64,000 bases of DNA from positions 1 to 64,000 of the forward strand of contig DASXWH010000015.1 in assembly GCA_036503775.1 (NCBI GenBank), given 5' to 3'. The translations under genes and the position numbers were made by a program. This DNA comes from Ohtaekwangia sp036503775. Lineage in GTDB: Bacteria > Bacteroidota > Bacteroidia > Cytophagales > Cyclobacteriaceae. Positions 54,570-62,282 of this stretch are shown here, piece by piece. How positions within the stretch are numbered: the stretch's first letter is position 1; each line of letters opens with the position of its first letter. The notes under the pieces were generated by a model. The model was given only the letters and a program-made list of their open reading frames with translations, was not told the origin of the DNA and did no database searches.

Positions 54570-55540
54570 TATTGCGACCACTCCGTAGGTGTTCTATCCC
54601 AGCGATGATTTTTCAGTTTCAAACGAAGGCTTTCTTCCAGCTTTTTACCGTCACTTGTGGCAATGTTAGCCTGAACGTTCCGGACTTTACGCATGCCGGG
54701 AATAATGGTGTGAACATCATCATTGCAAAGAATAAAACGGAGCGCCATTTCGGCCATGGTCATGCCGGCAGGAATAAGCGGCCGTAAAGCATCGGCATGT
54801 TCAACGGATGAATTGAGATTTTCCGGAACGAAGTAGGTTGAGCGCCAATCGTCTTTGGGGAACACCGTGTCTTTGGTGAGCATTCCGGTGAGTGTTCCCT
54901 CATCAAAAGGTACCCGCGCAATCACACCAATATTTAGTTGGCGGCAGAGCGGAAACAGGTTGTCTTCAGGTGCCTGATCAAAAATGTTGTAGATCACCTG
55001 AACAGCATCAATGAATCCGGTTTTGAGTGTGTTGAGCACATTGTCTGGCTCCCAGCGATTAACGCTTACTCCAAAATGTTTTACCTTTCCTTCTTTCTTT
55101 AATTTCTCAACCGCTTTTTTCCATTCATCGTGATTGGCCCAGCCGTCTTCCCATACGTGAAATTGCTGCAGGTCAATACATTCTACTTTTAAATTCTTCA
55201 GACTCTTTTCGGTGTATTCAACAATGTGGGAAGCGGGAAAACATTCTTCGAGCGTGAACGAGGGTTTAGACGGCCAGGTGAAATTCTTTGCCGGGATTTT
55301 TGTTGCTACATATAACTTCTTTGATCCGTGGGCTTTCAGCACCTGACTGAGGATCTGTTCACTTTTGCCATCACCGTATGCCCAGGCCGTATCAAAAAAA
55401 TTGCAGCCGAGTTCAATGGAAAGAGCAAGCGCTTTGTCGATTTCCTGCTTGTCAGCGCCACTCCAATCGGCCAGTCCCCACATACCGTAACCAATTTCAC
55501 TTACATTCCAGTTTGTTCTTCCGAATTTTCTATAGTTCAT
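54569..55540 (-). CDS. Aldo/keto reductase
   Basis: The 323-residue protein has the AKR pattern: NVSEIGYGMWGLADW near the N-terminus, then GCNFFDTAWAYGDGKSEQILSQ with the catalytic Asp and Tyr, KLYVATKIPAK with the catalytic Lys, LQQFHVWEDG with the His region, KKEGKVKHFGVSVNRWEP, and the late MALRFILCNDDVHTIIPGMRKV. It reduces aldehydes or ketones with NADPH; the substrate cannot be read from the motifs. The start is ATG 55540 (MNYRKFGRTNW), as the frame upstream overlaps the prfC region. It ends at the last base of the intergenic repeat. It is divergent from prfC. Confidence 0.93.
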   Translation of the reverse strand: MNYRKFGRTNWNVSEIGYGMWGLADWSGADKQEIDKALALSIELGCNFFDTAWAYGDGKSEQILSQVLKAHGSKKLYVATKIPAKNFTWPSKPSFTLEECFPASHIVEYTEKSLKNLKVECIDLQQFHVWEDGWANHDEWKKAVEKLKKEGKVKHFGVSVNRWEPDNVLNTLKTGFIDAVQVIYNIFDQAPEDNLFPLCRQLNIGVIARVPFDEGTLTGMLTKDTVFPKDDWRSTYFVPENLNSSVEHADALRPLIPAGMTMAEMALRFILCNDDVHTIIPGMRKVRNVQANIATSDGKKLEESLRLKLKNHRWDRTPTEWSQ

Positions 55541-55609
55541 AGCGTTATTTTGGTTGTCCAAGTTATGGTTTTTCGTAGGGTGGAAGGGCTGTAAGGTGAG
55601 TACTTTTTT

Positions 55610-55617
55610 TACCTTTG
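55610..55617 (+). promoter_or_regulatory. Candidate -7 box upstream of prfC
   Basis: TACCTTTG matches the Bacteroidota -7 consensus TAnnTTTG exactly and lies 58 bp before the prfC ATG in the divergent region. A -33 TTG at 19-21 bp upstream is not evident, so support is partial. Confidence 0.35.
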
Positions 55618-55675
55618 CGCGCGGAAATCTGTTGGTAATTGCCGAATGCTGCAAATGCTGACGACTAATAATGAG

Positions 55676-57253
55676 ATGAGCTTAGAACAGGAAATATCCA
55701 GACGCAGAACCTTCGGAATCATCAGTCACCCTGATGCCGGTAAAACAACGCTGACTGAAAAATTACTTCTTTTCGGAGGTGCTATTCAAAAGGCAGGAGC
55801 GGTGAAGTCAAGCAAGATCAAAGACCACGCTCGTTCTGACTGGATGGAGATTGAAAAGCAGCGCGGTATCTCTGTGGCTACGTCTGTAATGGGATTCAAC
55901 TACAAGGATGTTAAGATCAACCTGCTGGATACTCCCGGTCACCAGGATTTTGCGGAAGACACGTATCGTACGCTTACGGCAGTGGATAGTGTAATCATGG
56001 TGATTGACTGTGTGAAGGGCGTGGAGATCCAGACCGAGAAGCTGATGGAGGTTTGCCGTATGCGTAACACACCCGTGATATGCTTCATTAATAAGCTGGA
56101 CCGTGAAGGCCGGGATCCATTTGATCTGCTCGATGAAATTGAGGAGAAACTCAGTATTAAAGTTCGTCCGTTAAGCTGGCCCATTAGTATGGGAAAAACC
56201 TTCAAGGGTGTTTACAGCTTGTATGAAAAAAGTCTGCACCTGTTCACGCCCAGTAAAATAACGGTTGAAGAAGGTATTGAAGTCAATAATATTCATGACG
56301 CTATCGTGGATGATTATGTTGGCGAGAATAATGCCAAGCAACTTCGTGCAGATGTTGAATTAATTGAAGGTGTATATCCTGACTTTGACATTAACGATTA
56401 CCTGGACGGGAAGGTAGCTCCCGTCTTTTTTGGCAGTGCAGTTAATAACTTCGGTGTAAAGGAGCTGTTGGATACATTCATCCGGATTGCCCCTACACCA
56501 ATTCCACGCGCTACAACAGCAAGGGTCATTGCACCCAGCGAGTCCAAATTTTCAGGTTTTGTGTTTAAGATTCACGCCAACATGGATCCGAAGCACCGTA
56601 ACCGCATTGCTTTCATTCGTATATGCTCCGGAAAATTTGAACGCGGCAGCAACTACTACCATGTTCGTCAGGAAAAAAGTGTTCGGTTTTCAAATGCCAC
56701 TGCGTTTATGGCGCAAGACCGTGAAACGGTTGATGAAGCCTGGCCAGGCGATATCGTTGGGATTTATGATACCGGAAATCTAAAAATCGGGGACACGCTC
56801 ACCGAAGGTGAAAAAACGATGTATACCGGTATTCCGAGTTTCTCTCCGGAGATTTTCAAAGAAGTGCTCAACCTGGATGCCATGAAAACAAAGCAGCTCG
56901 AAAAAGGATTGCTTCAGCTTATGGAAGAAGGTGTTGCTCAATTGTTCACTTATCAGCTCGGTAAGAAGAAGGTTGTAGGCGTGGTGGGTGCTCTGCAATT
57001 TGAGGTTATTCAATTCCGGTTGAAAAATGAATACAGTGCATCGTGTGAATTCCAGTCGCAGAACATTTATAAAGCCTGCTGGATAAGCAGCAAGGATCCC
57101 AAAAAGCTCGCTGAGTTTATTGACTCCAAGCAACGACATATTGCGCGGGATAAGGACGATAAAATTGTGTTCATGGCAGAGTCACGTGCGTGGCTCCAGA
57201 TGGTGCAGGATAACTTCCCCGACATCGAATTTCATTTTACATCTGAATTCTAA
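55676..57253 (+). CDS. prfC: Peptide chain release factor 3
   Basis: The 525-residue GTPase has FGIISHPDAGKTTLTEKLL (G1), DTPGHQDFAEDTYR (G3) and FINKLDREGRDPFD (G4), then the RF3-specific regions VAPVFFGSAVNNFGVKELLD, VFKIHANMDPKHRNRIAF, PGDIVGIYDTGNLKIGDTL, and a C-terminal domain with GALQFEVIQFRLKNEY. RF3 is the class II factor that removes RF1 and RF2 from the ribosome after termination. The start at ATG 55676 (MSLEQEISRRR) fits the family; the ATG at 55646 would add ten residues and overlap the divergent promoter. No neighbours of related function. Confidence 0.96.
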   Translation: MSLEQEISRRRTFGIISHPDAGKTTLTEKLLLFGGAIQKAGAVKSSKIKDHARSDWMEIEKQRGISVATSVMGFNYKDVKINLLDTPGHQDFAEDTYRTLTAVDSVIMVIDCVKGVEIQTEKLMEVCRMRNTPVICFINKLDREGRDPFDLLDEIEEKLSIKVRPLSWPISMGKTFKGVYSLYEKSLHLFTPSKITVEEGIEVNNIHDAIVDDYVGENNAKQLRADVELIEGVYPDFDINDYLDGKVAPVFFGSAVNNFGVKELLDTFIRIAPTPIPRATTARVIAPSESKFSGFVFKIHANMDPKHRNRIAFIRICSGKFERGSNYYHVRQEKSVRFSNATAFMAQDRETVDEAWPGDIVGIYDTGNLKIGDTLTEGEKTMYTGIPSFSPEIFKEVLNLDAMKTKQLEKGLLQLMEEGVAQLFTYQLGKKKVVGVVGALQFEVIQFRLKNEYSASCEFQSQNIYKACWISSKDPKKLAEFIDSKQRHIARDKDDKIVFMAESRAWLQMVQDNFPDIEFHFTSEF

Positions 57254-57353
57254 CATAGTAGGCTTGGGCTGAACGCTGCTGGAATAACCTCTATGTGACT
57301 TCGTTTTTACAAGTCTTACAAAAATCCCATCTTTCAGCCAGTTGGGATAAAGC

Positions 57354-58037
57354 ATGGGTAAATCGTTCACCGTACTTTTTGAGGACAATCATCTGCTGGT
57401 CGTAAATAAATCCAGCGGTGTTCTTGTTCAGGGGGATGAAACAGGTGATACGCCATTGGTTGATCTTTGTAAAGCGTATATAAAAGACCGTTATAAAAAA
57501 CCCGGTGCTGTATTTCTGGGTGTTGTTCATCGGCTCGACAGGCCCGTTAGTGGTATAGTTGTACTGGCCAGAACTTCCAAATCACTGGAACGGATGAATG
57601 CTTTGTTTCGTGAACGCGAAACCAAAAAAGTGTATTGGGCTATTGTTGAAAAAAAACCACCACAAAATGAGGGTACACTAATCCACTGGTTGTCTAAGGA
57701 CGAAAAGAAAAATAAAACAACTGCCTACCGCGAGGATACTCCCGGAGCACTTCGTTCTGAGCTTTCGTATACGATAATTGGACAAGCTTCCGGATATTGG
57801 TTACTTGAAGTTACTCCGATCACGGGCAGGCCACATCAGATCCGCGTTCAATTGGCGAGTATGGGTTGTGTTATTAAAGGAGATTTAAAGTATGGTGACG
57901 ATGAGCCACAGGGAGATGGAAGTATTTGTCTTCACGCCAGAAGATTGTCGTTTATCCATCCCGTAAAAAAGGAAATGGCAGTCTTTGAAGCGCCAATTCC
58001 GACCGTTGGATTGTGGAATTTTTTTCTCAAATTTTGA
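57354..58037 (+). CDS. RluA-family RNA pseudouridine synthase
   Basis: The 227-residue protein has the catalytic block VHRLDRPVSGIVVLART, with Asp in HRLD, the N-terminal FEDNHLLVVNKSSGVLVQGD and the late GRPHQIRVQLASMGCVIKGDLKYG. It lacks an S4 RNA-binding domain, like RluA or RluC-truncated members, and converts uridine to pseudouridine in rRNA or tRNA. The exact site cannot be given. It is followed 11 bp downstream by the DUF6787 gene and then the lipoprotein gene, making a short rightward unit that ends at the terminator at 58940. Confidence 0.94.
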   Translation: MGKSFTVLFEDNHLLVVNKSSGVLVQGDETGDTPLVDLCKAYIKDRYKKPGAVFLGVVHRLDRPVSGIVVLARTSKSLERMNALFRERETKKVYWAIVEKKPPQNEGTLIHWLSKDEKKNKTTAYREDTPGALRSELSYTIIGQASGYWLLEVTPITGRPHQIRVQLASMGCVIKGDLKYGDDEPQGDGSICLHARRLSFIHPVKKEMAVFEAPIPTVGLWNFFLKF

Positions 58038-58048
58038 CTTTGTAAAGA

Positions 58049-58369
58049 ATGTCTCAAGGCAGTTGGATAGAAAGACTGAGAAGCCGGTGGAAGCTGGGTA
58101 GTGCAACCCAGGTAATCGTGGTATTGATTGTTTTTGCCTGTACAGGTTTTACGGTTTTGTTTATCAAAAAGCCGATACTGCAATTCCTCGCAGGTGAAAA
58201 AGGCAACACGGTTCTTGCATCGGTTTTGTATTACATTTTTATTTTACCCCTTTACAACGTAATACTACTGGGCTATGGGTTTCTGTTTGGTCAGTTTGCT
58301 TTCTTCTGGGAATTTGAAAAACGCTTTATTGGCAGAATATTTTCTAAACGTACTCCAAAGAATAAATAA
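58049..58369 (+). CDS. DUF6787-type small membrane protein
   Basis: The 106-residue product has a basic amphipathic start (IERLRSRWKLGS), then two or three hydrophobic helices (QVIVVLIVFACTGFTVLFI, VLYYIFILPLYNVILLGYGFL) and the conserved end FGQFAFFWEFEKRFIGRI. This matches short Bacteroidota proteins of the DUF6787 kind, some of which are mislabelled as diacylglyceryl transferases. No catalytic residues are apparent. It sits 11 bp after the pseudouridine synthase gene and 1 bp before the lipoprotein ATG, so the group is one operon. Confidence 0.75.
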   Translation: MSQGSWIERLRSRWKLGSATQVIVVLIVFACTGFTVLFIKKPILQFLAGEKGNTVLASVLYYIFILPLYNVILLGYGFLFGQFAFFWEFEKRFIGRIFSKRTPKNK

Positions 58370-58370
58370 T

Positions 58371-58913
58371 ATGAAAAAAATCGGTTCATTTATCGGCCTC
58401 GTCTTGTTAGTGGCATCTTGCTCTTCCCCAAAGTATGTTTATCATTTTGATCATTATGATTACAACAGTGGCAAGAAAAAACCTGTTCACAATGACCTGG
58501 CAACAACGCAGAGCCCATTGGTACTTGACCAGGAAACAGTGGTAGCAACAGCTTCTGAATCTCCGGTAGTGTTGGCTGAAGAAAAAGCGGACAAACCATC
58601 AGCAGACGAGGTTAGAAAAGATTTTGCAAAAAAATACAACGCAATGTCCAAAGCTGAGCGTAAGGAATTCAGAGAAGATTTAAAGAAAGAACTGAAGGCC
58701 TATGCAAAAGCGAAGAAAGAAGGAAAGATCGTTAACTCGACCAATACTACGAGTGAGCAGCTTGATTATGATCTGAAAATGGCCATTCTCTTCGGTGCAG
58801 TAGGTTTGACCTTAACCCTGTTTGGAGGCGTGAGCAGTGTGTTCTGGGTATTGGGTGTGATCGGTATAGTAATAGCCGTGGTCTTCCTGGTGAGATGGTT
58901 AATGAGACAATAA
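58371..58913 (+). CDS. Lipoprotein with C-terminal transmembrane hairpin
   Basis: The 180-residue product starts with a lipoprotein signal (lipobox LVASC at residues 14-18), followed by a His/Tyr-rich stretch (YVYHFDHYDYNSGKKK), a Glu/Ala-rich region, and a charged segment with KKYNAMSKAERKEFREDL that looks helical. It ends with two hydrophobic helices (from MAILFGAVGL, then VFWVLGVIGIVIAVVFLVRW). A lipid anchor and two helices together are unusual. I do not recognise a family. The ATG at 58371 lies 1 bp after the DUF6787 stop; a longer frame from 58275 would overlap that gene and is not credible. Confidence 0.72.
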   Translation: MKKIGSFIGLVLLVASCSSPKYVYHFDHYDYNSGKKKPVHNDLATTQSPLVLDQETVVATASESPVVLAEEKADKPSADEVRKDFAKKYNAMSKAERKEFREDLKKELKAYAKAKKEGKIVNSTNTTSEQLDYDLKMAILFGAVGLTLTLFGGVSSVFWVLGVIGIVIAVVFLVRWLMRQ

Positions 58914-58939
58914 TTTAACGAACGATATCAAATCAAATA

Positions 58940-58970
58940 AAAAAGCTCTGACCATGAGGCAGAGCTTTTT
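58940..58970. terminator. Bidirectional terminator between convergent genes
   Basis: A perfect 11-bp stem AAAAAGCTCTG/CAGAGCTTTTT with a 9-base loop (ACCATGAGG) lies between the lipoprotein gene and atpC, 26 bp past the former and 19 bp past the latter. T-runs follow the arm on both strands. Confidence 0.92.
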
Positions 58971-58989
58971 TTATGTCCGAGAATTTTTA

Positions 58990-59232
58990 TCAGGCTAATC
59001 CGTCAGCCAGTAAGATCACTTTGTTCTTAAGAACCTCCACAACACCACCGGTTACGCTCAAACTGTTTGAGCCGTCTTTTCCTTTGTATTCCACTACACC
59101 TTCTTTCAATAAGCTGATGAGAGGAGCATGATTATCCATCACCTGAAAAGAGCCGTCAGCACCAGGGAATGTAGCAATGGTCACATCGCCTTCAAATATC
59201 TTTTTCTCGGGAGTCAGAATTTCGAGATGCAT
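58990..59232 (-). CDS. atpC: F1-ATP synthase epsilon subunit, short form
   Basis: The 80-residue protein is the N-terminal beta-sandwich of the epsilon subunit only: MHLEILTPEKKIFEGDV, TFPGADGSFQVMDNHAPLISLL and a VTGGVVEVLKNKVILLAD end. The C-terminal helical hairpin found in E. coli epsilon is missing, as in many Bacteroidota. The full form blocks ATP hydrolysis through that hairpin, so such inhibition would be absent here or come from elsewhere. It is transcribed after atpD, with an 85-bp spacer that holds a strong inverted repeat. Confidence 0.94.
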   Translation of the reverse strand: MHLEILTPEKKIFEGDVTIATFPGADGSFQVMDNHAPLISLLKEGVVEYKGKDGSNSLSVTGGVVEVLKNKVILLADGLA

Positions 59233-59238
59233 GATTTC

Positions 59239-59313
59239 TAAGTTTAAAGTTTCAGGTTGAAAGTTTAAAGTTGTGGGCGTTTAACCTTAGACTTTAAACT
59301 TTAAACCTTAAAC
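59239..59313. repeat. Inverted repeat in the atpD-atpC spacer
   Basis: AAAGTTTAAAGT at 59260-59271 is matched exactly by ACTTTAAACTTT at 59291-59302 with a 19-base loop. Around it the words AGTTTAAAGTTT and TTTCAGGTT recur, and TTAAACCTTAAAC on the right pairs loosely with the left flank. It fills the spacer of an operon, so it could form a hairpin in the atpD-atpC transcript. The ends do not give a clear terminator tail. Confidence 0.65.
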
Positions 59314-59317
59314 AAGA

Positions 59318-60826
59318 TTATCCTCTTGCTTCAGCCAGCATCTTCTCGCCTTTCTCAACGGCTTGTTCGATGCTACCTACCAGATTGAAAGCCATTTCGG
59401 GAAGATGGTCATACTGACCGTCCATGATGGCGTTGAATCCTTTGATGGTGTCTTTGATATCCACGAGAACACCTTTCAAACCTGTGAAGGCCTCGGCTAC
59501 GTGGAATGGCTGTGACAGGAAGCGCTGTACGCGTCTTGCACGGGTCACAACCAGTTTATCTTCATCGCTCAATTCATCCATACCGAGGATGGCGATGATA
59601 TCCTGTAATTCTTTGTAACGCTGAAGAATGTTCTTCACACGTTGCGCACAGGTATAGTGTTCTTCACCTACGATCTCCGGACGAAGGATACGTGATGTAG
59701 AATCCAACGGATCCACGGCAGGGTAGATACCAAGCTCAGAGATCTTACGGCTCAATACGGTTGTAGCATCCAAGTGAGCGAACGTAGTGGCAGGAGCAGG
59801 GTCAGTCAAGTCATCGGCAGGAACGTAAACGGCCTGTACAGATGTGATTGAACCATTTTTGGTAGAAGTGATACGCTCTTGCATCGCACCCATTTCAGTT
59901 GCCAGCGTAGGTTGGTAACCTACGGCAGAAGGCATACGACCCAAGAGAGCGGATACTTCAGAACCAGCCTGTGTAAAGCGGAAGATGTTGTCAATAAAGA
60001 ACAGAATGTCACGACCTTTTCCTTTGCCATCACCGTCACGGAAATATTCCGCTACAGTAAGACCGGACAGGGCCACACGAGCACGTGCTCCAGGAGGTTC
60101 GTTCATCTGACCGAACACGAAGGTTGCTTTTGATTCTTTCAGATCGCCTTCGTTTACCTGAGACAGATCCCATCCACCGGCATGAAGTGATTTGGTGAAA
60201 GCTTCACCATAATTCACGATACCGGCTTCGATCATCTCGCGGAGAAGGTCATTACCTTCACGCGTTCTTTCACCCACACCAGCGAATACAGACAAACCAG
60301 AGTAGGCTTTCGCGATGTTGTTGATCAATTCCTGGATCAATACGGTTTTACCTACACCGGCACCACCGAATAATCCGATCTTACCACCTTTTGCGTAAGG
60401 CTCAATCAGGTCAATAACTTTAATACCGGTAAAAAGAACTTCCGTAGAAGTTGAAAGATCTTCGAAAAGAGGAGCTGAGCGGTGAATTGGAAGACGCTGA
60501 GCGCCTTTAGGCTGTTTAATACCATCAATAGCTTCACCTACCACATTGAAAAGACGGCCCTTGATATCTTCGCCAATAGGCATGGATATCGGAGTTCCCA
60601 TATCGGTTACTTTCATTCCACGAACCAGACCTTCGGTACCTTCCATAGAAATGGTGCGGACGCGGTCTTCTCCAAGGTGTTGCTGGCACTCCAATACTAC
60701 TTTAGTACCATCGTTTTTAACAACTTCCAGAGAATCGAGGATGTTGGGCAGTTTAGCTCCTTCGCCATCGAAGGCAACGTCAACCACCGGACCAATTACC
60801 TGGGTGATCTTTCCAATATTAGCCAT
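59318..60826 (-). CDS. atpD: F1-ATP synthase beta subunit
   Basis: The 502-residue protein is complete: IGKITQVIGPVVDVAF at the start, the Walker A GLFGGAGVGKTVLIQEL, GVGERTREGNDL, Walker B DILFFIDNIFRFTQAG, and ALLGRMPSAVGYQPTLATEMG with the DELSDEDKL segment near the end. It is the catalytic subunit of F1, making ATP on the cytoplasmic face of the membrane. atpC follows after 85 bp. The remaining ATP synthase genes are not in the window, an arrangement common in Bacteroidota. Confidence 0.98.
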   Translation of the reverse strand: MANIGKITQVIGPVVDVAFDGEGAKLPNILDSLEVVKNDGTKVVLECQQHLGEDRVRTISMEGTEGLVRGMKVTDMGTPISMPIGEDIKGRLFNVVGEAIDGIKQPKGAQRLPIHRSAPLFEDLSTSTEVLFTGIKVIDLIEPYAKGGKIGLFGGAGVGKTVLIQELINNIAKAYSGLSVFAGVGERTREGNDLLREMIEAGIVNYGEAFTKSLHAGGWDLSQVNEGDLKESKATFVFGQMNEPPGARARVALSGLTVAEYFRDGDGKGKGRDILFFIDNIFRFTQAGSEVSALLGRMPSAVGYQPTLATEMGAMQERITSTKNGSITSVQAVYVPADDLTDPAPATTFAHLDATTVLSRKISELGIYPAVDPLDSTSRILRPEIVGEEHYTCAQRVKNILQRYKELQDIIAILGMDELSDEDKLVVTRARRVQRFLSQPFHVAEAFTGLKGVLVDIKDTIKGFNAIMDGQYDHLPEMAFNLVGSIEQAVEKGEKMLAEARG

Positions 60827-60988
60827 TGATATATGTGTTTATATGTTAAGGTCTGTGAAATTCGACCGCAAAAGTAGACTTTTAGGCATGAAGTACAAAG
60901 GGTGAATTACGAATTATTGAAGCTTCTGCCAATCTTTTAAAAAGCCCTTGTGAAGTGAAATTTCGCAGTTTTTAAGGAACAGCTGTTA

Positions 60989-62209
60989 CTAAACTGCATT
61001 CAGTGAAATGCGGAAAGTGGTACCCTGATTTTCTTCGGATGACTTCACATAAATTTTGCCATCGTGATAGGTCTCAATAATTCGTTTGGCCAGTGTTAGG
61101 CCGAGTCCCCAGCCTCTTTTTTTGGTGGTAAAACCGGGCCGGAATACCATTTGAATTTTAGATCGGGGTATACCCTTTCCGGTATCGGATACATCAATGA
61201 AAACCTTTCCCTCATTTCCACGCAGTATTTTGATGGCGATGGTGCCTGTATTGCCCATAGCATCCACGGCATTTTTGCACAGGTTTTCAATTACCCATTC
61301 AAAAAGGGGTGCGTGAACATCGGCAAATATGTTGTCGGATAGGGTAAATACTTCCAGTCTGATTTTGGCCGAGATTCGGGGTCGCAGGTAATTGACAACA
61401 TTATTGATGAGAAAAATGACATTTTCTTTTTTCAGGCTGGGGACAGATCCAATACTCGAAAATCTTTCAGTTACTATCCTGAGCTTTTGAATATCCTTTT
61501 CCAGTTCTTCTACCAGGCTCTTGTCTTTCATATACGGATCTTCCCGGATCACTTCGACCCATGCCATGAGGGATGACAGGGGTGTTCCCAATTGATGCGC
61601 TGTCTCTTTTGCCAGCCCTACCCAAACGCGGTTTTGTTCAGCAGCTTTTGAATAGTTGAAAGCCAGGTAAGAGATAAATGCAAATAGCGCAATTACAGAC
61701 AGCTGAATGTAAGGATATGCAATAAGTTGTTTGAGCAGAAAGGAGTTCTTGTAATAGATGTATTGTGTTCCGAAAATCTCAGCCGTATGCGGATCGCGAA
61801 GGGTGACCGTTATGGGGTCATAGGTTTTTTTCATCACCTCCATTTCTGTTTTCAGAAATACCTCTTTTCGTTTGGCTGACCAGGATTCATCCAGATCAAG
61901 ATTGCGAAAGGATAAAACTTCATTCTTATCGTCAACCTGGATGATCGGTATTGAATTATTCTGAAATAGTATCTCCTGTGCAATGAAGTTCACGTCACCC
62001 ACAGGATCTTCTTCGTTGGCGGTGTACTCAATGGCTTTAGCGTAAAGCTGCACCTGTTGCCGTTCACGTTTCTTTAACTGATCCACCAGAATTTTGGTGT
62101 AGTAGATTGAGCCAACACTGATCAATACAGAAACCCCGAGTACTACCCATTTGAATGCAGTATTGCTCTGGTAGAATTCAAGACCTGGGACTGAGGATAA
62201 CTTTGCCAT
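60989..62209 (-). CDS. Membrane sensor histidine kinase
   Basis: The 406-residue protein has two helices (about residues 24-42 and 168-188) flanking a periplasmic domain with SIPIIQVDDKNEVLSF, then a HisKA-type dimerisation domain with the phosphoacceptor His205 in KETAHQLGTPLSS, and an ATPase domain with the N-box ENLCKNAVDAMGNTG, DTGKGIPRSKIQMV and the G-box GWGLGLTLAKRI. It is a classic two-component sensor; no response regulator gene is in the visible neighbourhood. The stimulus is unknown. It lies downstream of the ABC exporter pair, behind a terminator. Confidence 0.92.
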   Translation of the reverse strand: MAKLSSVPGLEFYQSNTAFKWVVLGVSVLISVGSIYYTKILVDQLKKRERQQVQLYAKAIEYTANEEDPVGDVNFIAQEILFQNNSIPIIQVDDKNEVLSFRNLDLDESWSAKRKEVFLKTEMEVMKKTYDPITVTLRDPHTAEIFGTQYIYYKNSFLLKQLIAYPYIQLSVIALFAFISYLAFNYSKAAEQNRVWVGLAKETAHQLGTPLSSLMAWVEVIREDPYMKDKSLVEELEKDIQKLRIVTERFSSIGSVPSLKKENVIFLINNVVNYLRPRISAKIRLEVFTLSDNIFADVHAPLFEWVIENLCKNAVDAMGNTGTIAIKILRGNEGKVFIDVSDTGKGIPRSKIQMVFRPGFTTKKRGWGLGLTLAKRIIETYHDGKIYVKSSEENQGTTFRISLNAV

Positions 62210-62220
62210 TCCGAATGAAA

Positions 62221-62256
62221 AGTAAATAAAAAAACCGGATGCTCTTCATCCGGTTT
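62221..62256 (-). terminator. Terminator after the ABC permease gene
   Basis: A perfect 10-bp stem AAACCGGATG/CATCCGGTTT (62232-62241 and 62247-62256), loop CTCTT, is followed on the - strand by TTTTATTTACT. It lies between the permease stop at 62283 and the start of the histidine kinase gene at 62209. Confidence 0.92.
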
Positions 62257-62282
62257 CTTCAGGGATACAGGTGAACTACGTT

